The translations under genes were made by a program, and so were the position numbers. Below, in pieces: positions 61,877-64,000 of a stretch of 64,000 nt of DNA (position 1 is its first letter; every line of letters starts with the position of its first letter). The DNA is taken from the NCBI RefSeq assembly GCF_003814005.1, contig NZ_CP033898.1, positions 1 through 64,000 of the forward strand, read 5' to 3'. The notes beneath the pieces were generated by a model, which was not told the origin of the DNA, made no database searches, and worked only from the letters and a program-made list of their open reading frames with translations. Source of the DNA: Corynebacterium pseudopelargi (GTDB lineage Bacteria > Actinomycetota > Actinomycetes > Mycobacteriales > Mycobacteriaceae).

Positions 61877-62907
61877 AGGAATCGCTCCGGGTTCATCGCT
61901 TGGATAAATGCTTGGTCTTGTTCACTCGGTTCTACGCCGGTGAGCTGATCGGCACCAAGGCGCGCAGCCAATGCCGCCAATAAGATGCCGTGGCGGAAAT
62001 AGCCCGTAGAAATCACCGAGGAGGTCTTTGGATCACGCCCAAATAAGGGCACATCATCGGGTGTGCCGGGGCGTGCTCCCGCCGCAACCTCCTTGATGCT
62101 CAACAGTTGAATATCCGGCAATACCCGCGCAGCATCGCGTAGTAGATCTAATACGCCGCCTGCAAGCGGCAGCGGCTCTCTATCCTCGCGGCTGGTGGCA
62201 CCTAGGACCAACTCATCGCCGCGCGGTACGAGGTACACGGGCCGGTCCAGCACAAAGCCACGCACCACCCTATGTAACAGCGGCTCCGCGCCTTTGGTGC
62301 GTGGCATATTCAGGCGCAAAATATCGCCATACACAGGGCGAAGCGGCAGATCGAATAGCTCAGCAGCACCAAGACCTGCGCACACGATGGTCTGAGGCCC
62401 AAGGTCACCAGGTTGTGCTTTTCTTCGCTCCACCTGCACCTGCTGCAAGAGCCGGGCCATGAGCACGCGAGGGTTGATTTGATGGTCCGCAGGAATTGCT
62501 ACTGCACCGGCAATGCCAGGCGATAGTGCTGGTTCAAGTTTGCGAGCCTGGCTCGGGGTGAGCTTTTCGGCTTCGGCCCCATAGCGCTGCTGCAAATCGA
62601 ATACATCGTGGAGGTGCCCTAGATCGGCGCGATCGCCAGCAACCACCAAGGTGCCAGAAGCAATCAGGGCATCCTCAGCGCCGATCAGGGCGAGGAATTC
62701 TGGGTACTCATCCGCCGAGGCGAACATGAGCGGATAGAGGGGATCTTGCTCAAATTGCATTTCTGCCGTGGGCGCTAGCATGCCCGCGGCAAAATGCGAG
62801 GCCTGCGAGGCAGGATCGGGGTCAATCACGCGGACTTCATGGCCGCGTTGCTGCAAGAGCGCAGCGGTAGCTAGGCCGATGAGGCCAGCACCAATAACGG
62901 TGTACAT
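61873..62907 (-). CDS. thiO: Glycine oxidase ThiO
   Basis: The 344-residue FAD oxidase supplies dehydroglycine for ThiG. It has the dinucleotide-binding motif YTVIGAGLIGLATAALL with GxGxxG, and a C-terminal FAD-binding GTPDDVPLFGRD/YFRHGILLAA region. ATG 62907 is the first gene after a TPP riboswitch on the minus strand and leads thiO-thiS-thiG-thiF. Confidence 0.92.
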   Translation of the reverse strand: MYTVIGAGLIGLATAALLQQRGHEVRVIDPDPASQASHFAAGMLAPTAEMQFEQDPLYPLMFASADEYPEFLALIGAEDALIASGTLVVAGDRADLGHLHDVFDLQQRYGAEAEKLTPSQARKLEPALSPGIAGAVAIPADHQINPRVLMARLLQQVQVERRKAQPGDLGPQTIVCAGLGAAELFDLPLRPVYGDILRLNMPRTKGAEPLLHRVVRGFVLDRPVYLVPRGDELVLGATSREDREPLPLAGGVLDLLRDAARVLPDIQLLSIKEVAAGARPGTPDDVPLFGRDPKTSSVISTGYFRHGILLAALAARLGADQLTGVEPSEQDQAFIQAMNPERFL

Positions 62908-62911
62908 CAGA

Positions 62912-63003
62912 TACCTTTCCTCCGGCGGGGGTGCCGCATCAGGTTCGAACGGTCGGCAATGGCATTGCCCTCTCAGCCCTTGGCGGGCTCCCGTAGGTGT
63001 GCG
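62912..63003 (-). promoter_or_regulatory. TPP riboswitch controlling thiO-thiS-thiG-thiF
   Basis: On the minus strand the leader shows the TPP elements: ACGGGAGCCC, the conserved GGGCTGAGAGGGC core, CGACC-GTTCGAACCTGATGCGG and a closing GGAGGAAAGG. TATGCT at 63015-63010 can be the -10, giving a leader of about 96 bases. GGAGG in the 3' part is also the ribosome site of thiO, so translational control by occlusion is plausible. Function follows the known TPP (THI) aptamer. Confidence 0.88.
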
Positions 63004-63117
63004 ATTGCCAGCATAGCGCGCCTTGGTATTCGCCGCGCCAGCCCCCAGATACCCCCACCAAATACCCCCGTTGCGTGCACGAGCGGGAGGCGACGTGCCT
63101 ACACTCGTGGAGGAAAG

Positions 63118-63214
63118 TAACCGGGAGCTCCGATCATGCGAGGAGCTGAGAGGACGCTAGAGCTTATGAGGCGTCGACCGGATGAACCTGTCCGGGTAAT
63201 GCCGGCGAAGGGAA
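63118..63214 (+). promoter_or_regulatory. TPP riboswitch controlling thiC
   Basis: The leader holds CCGGGAGCTC, the core AGGAGCTGAGAGGACGCT, and CGACCGGATGAACCTGTCCGGGTAATGCCGGCGAAGGGA (positions 63175-63213). It matches the THI aptamer, with TACACT (63100-63105) as a possible -10. The ribosome site GAAAGGA (63212-63218) begins at its 3' end. Confidence 0.95.
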
Positions 63215-63227
63215 AGGATAACCTCTC

Positions 63228-64000
63228 ATGGGTGCAGTGACCCCACCATCAGCAAAAAAGAACGCCTCCACCAAGGACACCGCTCCAGATACGGTGACTA
63301 CGGGGCCGATCTATCGCAGCCACAAGCACTATGAAGAAGTCACCTTTGATGGCCAAACGCTTCGTATTCCGAGCCGCCGAATCGAGCTGACCACCGGCGA
63401 TCATTTCGATGTGTATGACACCTCGGGTATCTACACCGAGGAATCGCCCGAAATTGATCTTGAGCGAGGCCTGCCAAAAACTCGAGCGCAATGGAATTAC
63501 CCGCCGGCTTCGCCTGCGAGCGAGGCGCAGCCAGAAACCCTGGTGCGTACACAATTGGCGTGGGCTCGTGCAGGCCACATCACCCCGGAGATGGCCTTTA
63601 TTGCCGCGCGCGAAGGTTTTGCCCCTGAGTTCGTTCGCGATGAGGTTGCCGCAGGTCGGGCGGTGATTTGTGCGAACCATAACCACCCGGAGATCGAGCC
63701 GATGATCATTGGCAAGGCCTTCGCGGTAAAGGTGAATGCCAATATTGGTAATTCTGCCGTGAGCTCTTCTATTGCCGAGGAAGTAGAGAAGATGGTGTGG
63801 GCTACCCGTTGGGGTGCCGATACCGTGATGGACCTTTCTACCGGCAAGGATATCCACGAAACCCGCGAATGGGTTTTGCGCAATTCACCTGTGCCCATCG
63901 GCACGGTGCCGATTTATCAGGCGCTGGAAAAGGTCAAGGGCGACCCGAACCAACTCACCTGGGAAATCTTCCGCGATACCGTCATTGAGCAGGCAGAACA
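63228..64000 (+). CDS. thiC: HMP-phosphate synthase ThiC, 5' part
   Basis: ThiC is the radical SAM enzyme that turns aminoimidazole ribotide into HMP phosphate. The window contains the first 257 codons. It begins [16 protein letters not shown] and shows [24 protein letters not shown]-like RIPSRRIEL, the family motif [42 protein letters not shown] and [18 protein letters not shown]. The catalytic Cys cluster lies beyond the window. ATG 63228 has GAAAGGA upstream and follows the TPP riboswitch. Confidence 0.96.
   Translation, partial: MGAVTPPSAKKNASTKDTAPDTVTTGPIYRSHKHYEEVTFDGQTLRIPSRRIELTTGDHFDVYDTSGIYTEESPEIDLERGLPKTRAQWNYPPASPASEAQPETLVRTQLAWARAGHITPEMAFIAAREGFAPEFVRDEVAAGRAVICANHNHPEIEPMIIGKAFAVKVNANIGNSAVSSSIAEEVEKMVWATRWGADTVMDLSTGKDIHETREWVLRNSPVPIGTVPIYQALEKVKGDPNQLTWEIFRDTVIEQAE

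Overview
The window is a chromosomal segment of a Corynebacterium-type actinobacterium. It opens exactly at the dnaA start codon, so it covers the replication-origin end of the chromosome. The evidence is the order dnaA-dnaN-recF-dciA-gyrB-gyrA, the mycobacterial/corynebacterial block cwsA-like/ppiA/rhomboid/crgA-pknB-pknA-pbpA-rodA-pstP-fhaB-fhaA, bioB with the actinobacterial accessory gene bsaP, and a GC-rich sequence with many GTG/TTG or leaderless starts. The species cannot be named from sequence inspection alone.

Layout. 1-7.2 kb: replication genes with an origin-type dnaA-dnaN spacer. 7.2-11.7 kb: a variable island between gyrB and gyrA. It holds a conserved hypothetical, a short-chain dehydrogenase, a ribbon-helix-helix/Doc-like pair, an Abi/HEPN gene bracketed by a 49-bp direct repeat, and an unrecognised gene with a repeat-rich upstream region. 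11.7-16 kb: gyrA, a DUF3566 membrane protein, tRNA-Ile and tRNA-Ala, and small envelope genes. 16.3-20.6 kb: a GH13 glycosidase with an in-frame minisatellite, and a three-gene sugar-type ABC importer. 20.6-32.2 kb: cell-division, wall-growth and Ser/Thr phosphorylation genes, interrupted by a strong cluster of DnaA boxes at 22.8-23.04 kb. 32.2-43.9 kb: tRNA-Leu, two MFS exporters, a peptide-type ABC operon with a fused double permease, an osmoprotectant-type ABC operon without a binding protein, DinB and M20 peptidase genes. 44-45.3 kb: bioB-bsaP and a parS-like site. 45.4-59.5 kb: a mixed metabolic and transport region (lipoprotein, ogt, thiD, VIT-type transporter, lipase, gamma-carbonic anhydrase, ROK regulator, formate/nitrite channel, GNAT-LOG fusion, OhrR-like regulator, AbrB and TSUP transporters, hrpB, alkB). 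59.5-64 kb: thiamine genes thiE, thiF-thiG-thiS-thiO (minus strand) and thiC (plus, cut by the window end), with two divergent TPP riboswitches between thiO and thiC.

The most unexpected signals are not genes. First, an 11-mer GCTTTTCGACG (often AGCTTTTCGACG) occurs ten times on both strands, three times outside genes. Second, the rhomboid-crgA spacer has six perfect DnaA boxes, more than the dnaA-dnaN spacer. Third, imperfect tandem repeats of 11, 12 and 15 bp sit upstream of three minus-strand genes, including a 14-unit, strictly 11-bp array upstream of the fhaA-to-pknB operon. Protein-level oddities are the GNAT-LOG fusion, the Doc-like protein without its Fic motif, the OhrR-like regulator without the sensing Cys, and the octapeptide repeat in the GH13 enzyme. 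All functional calls come from reading motifs and gene order; no database search was run.
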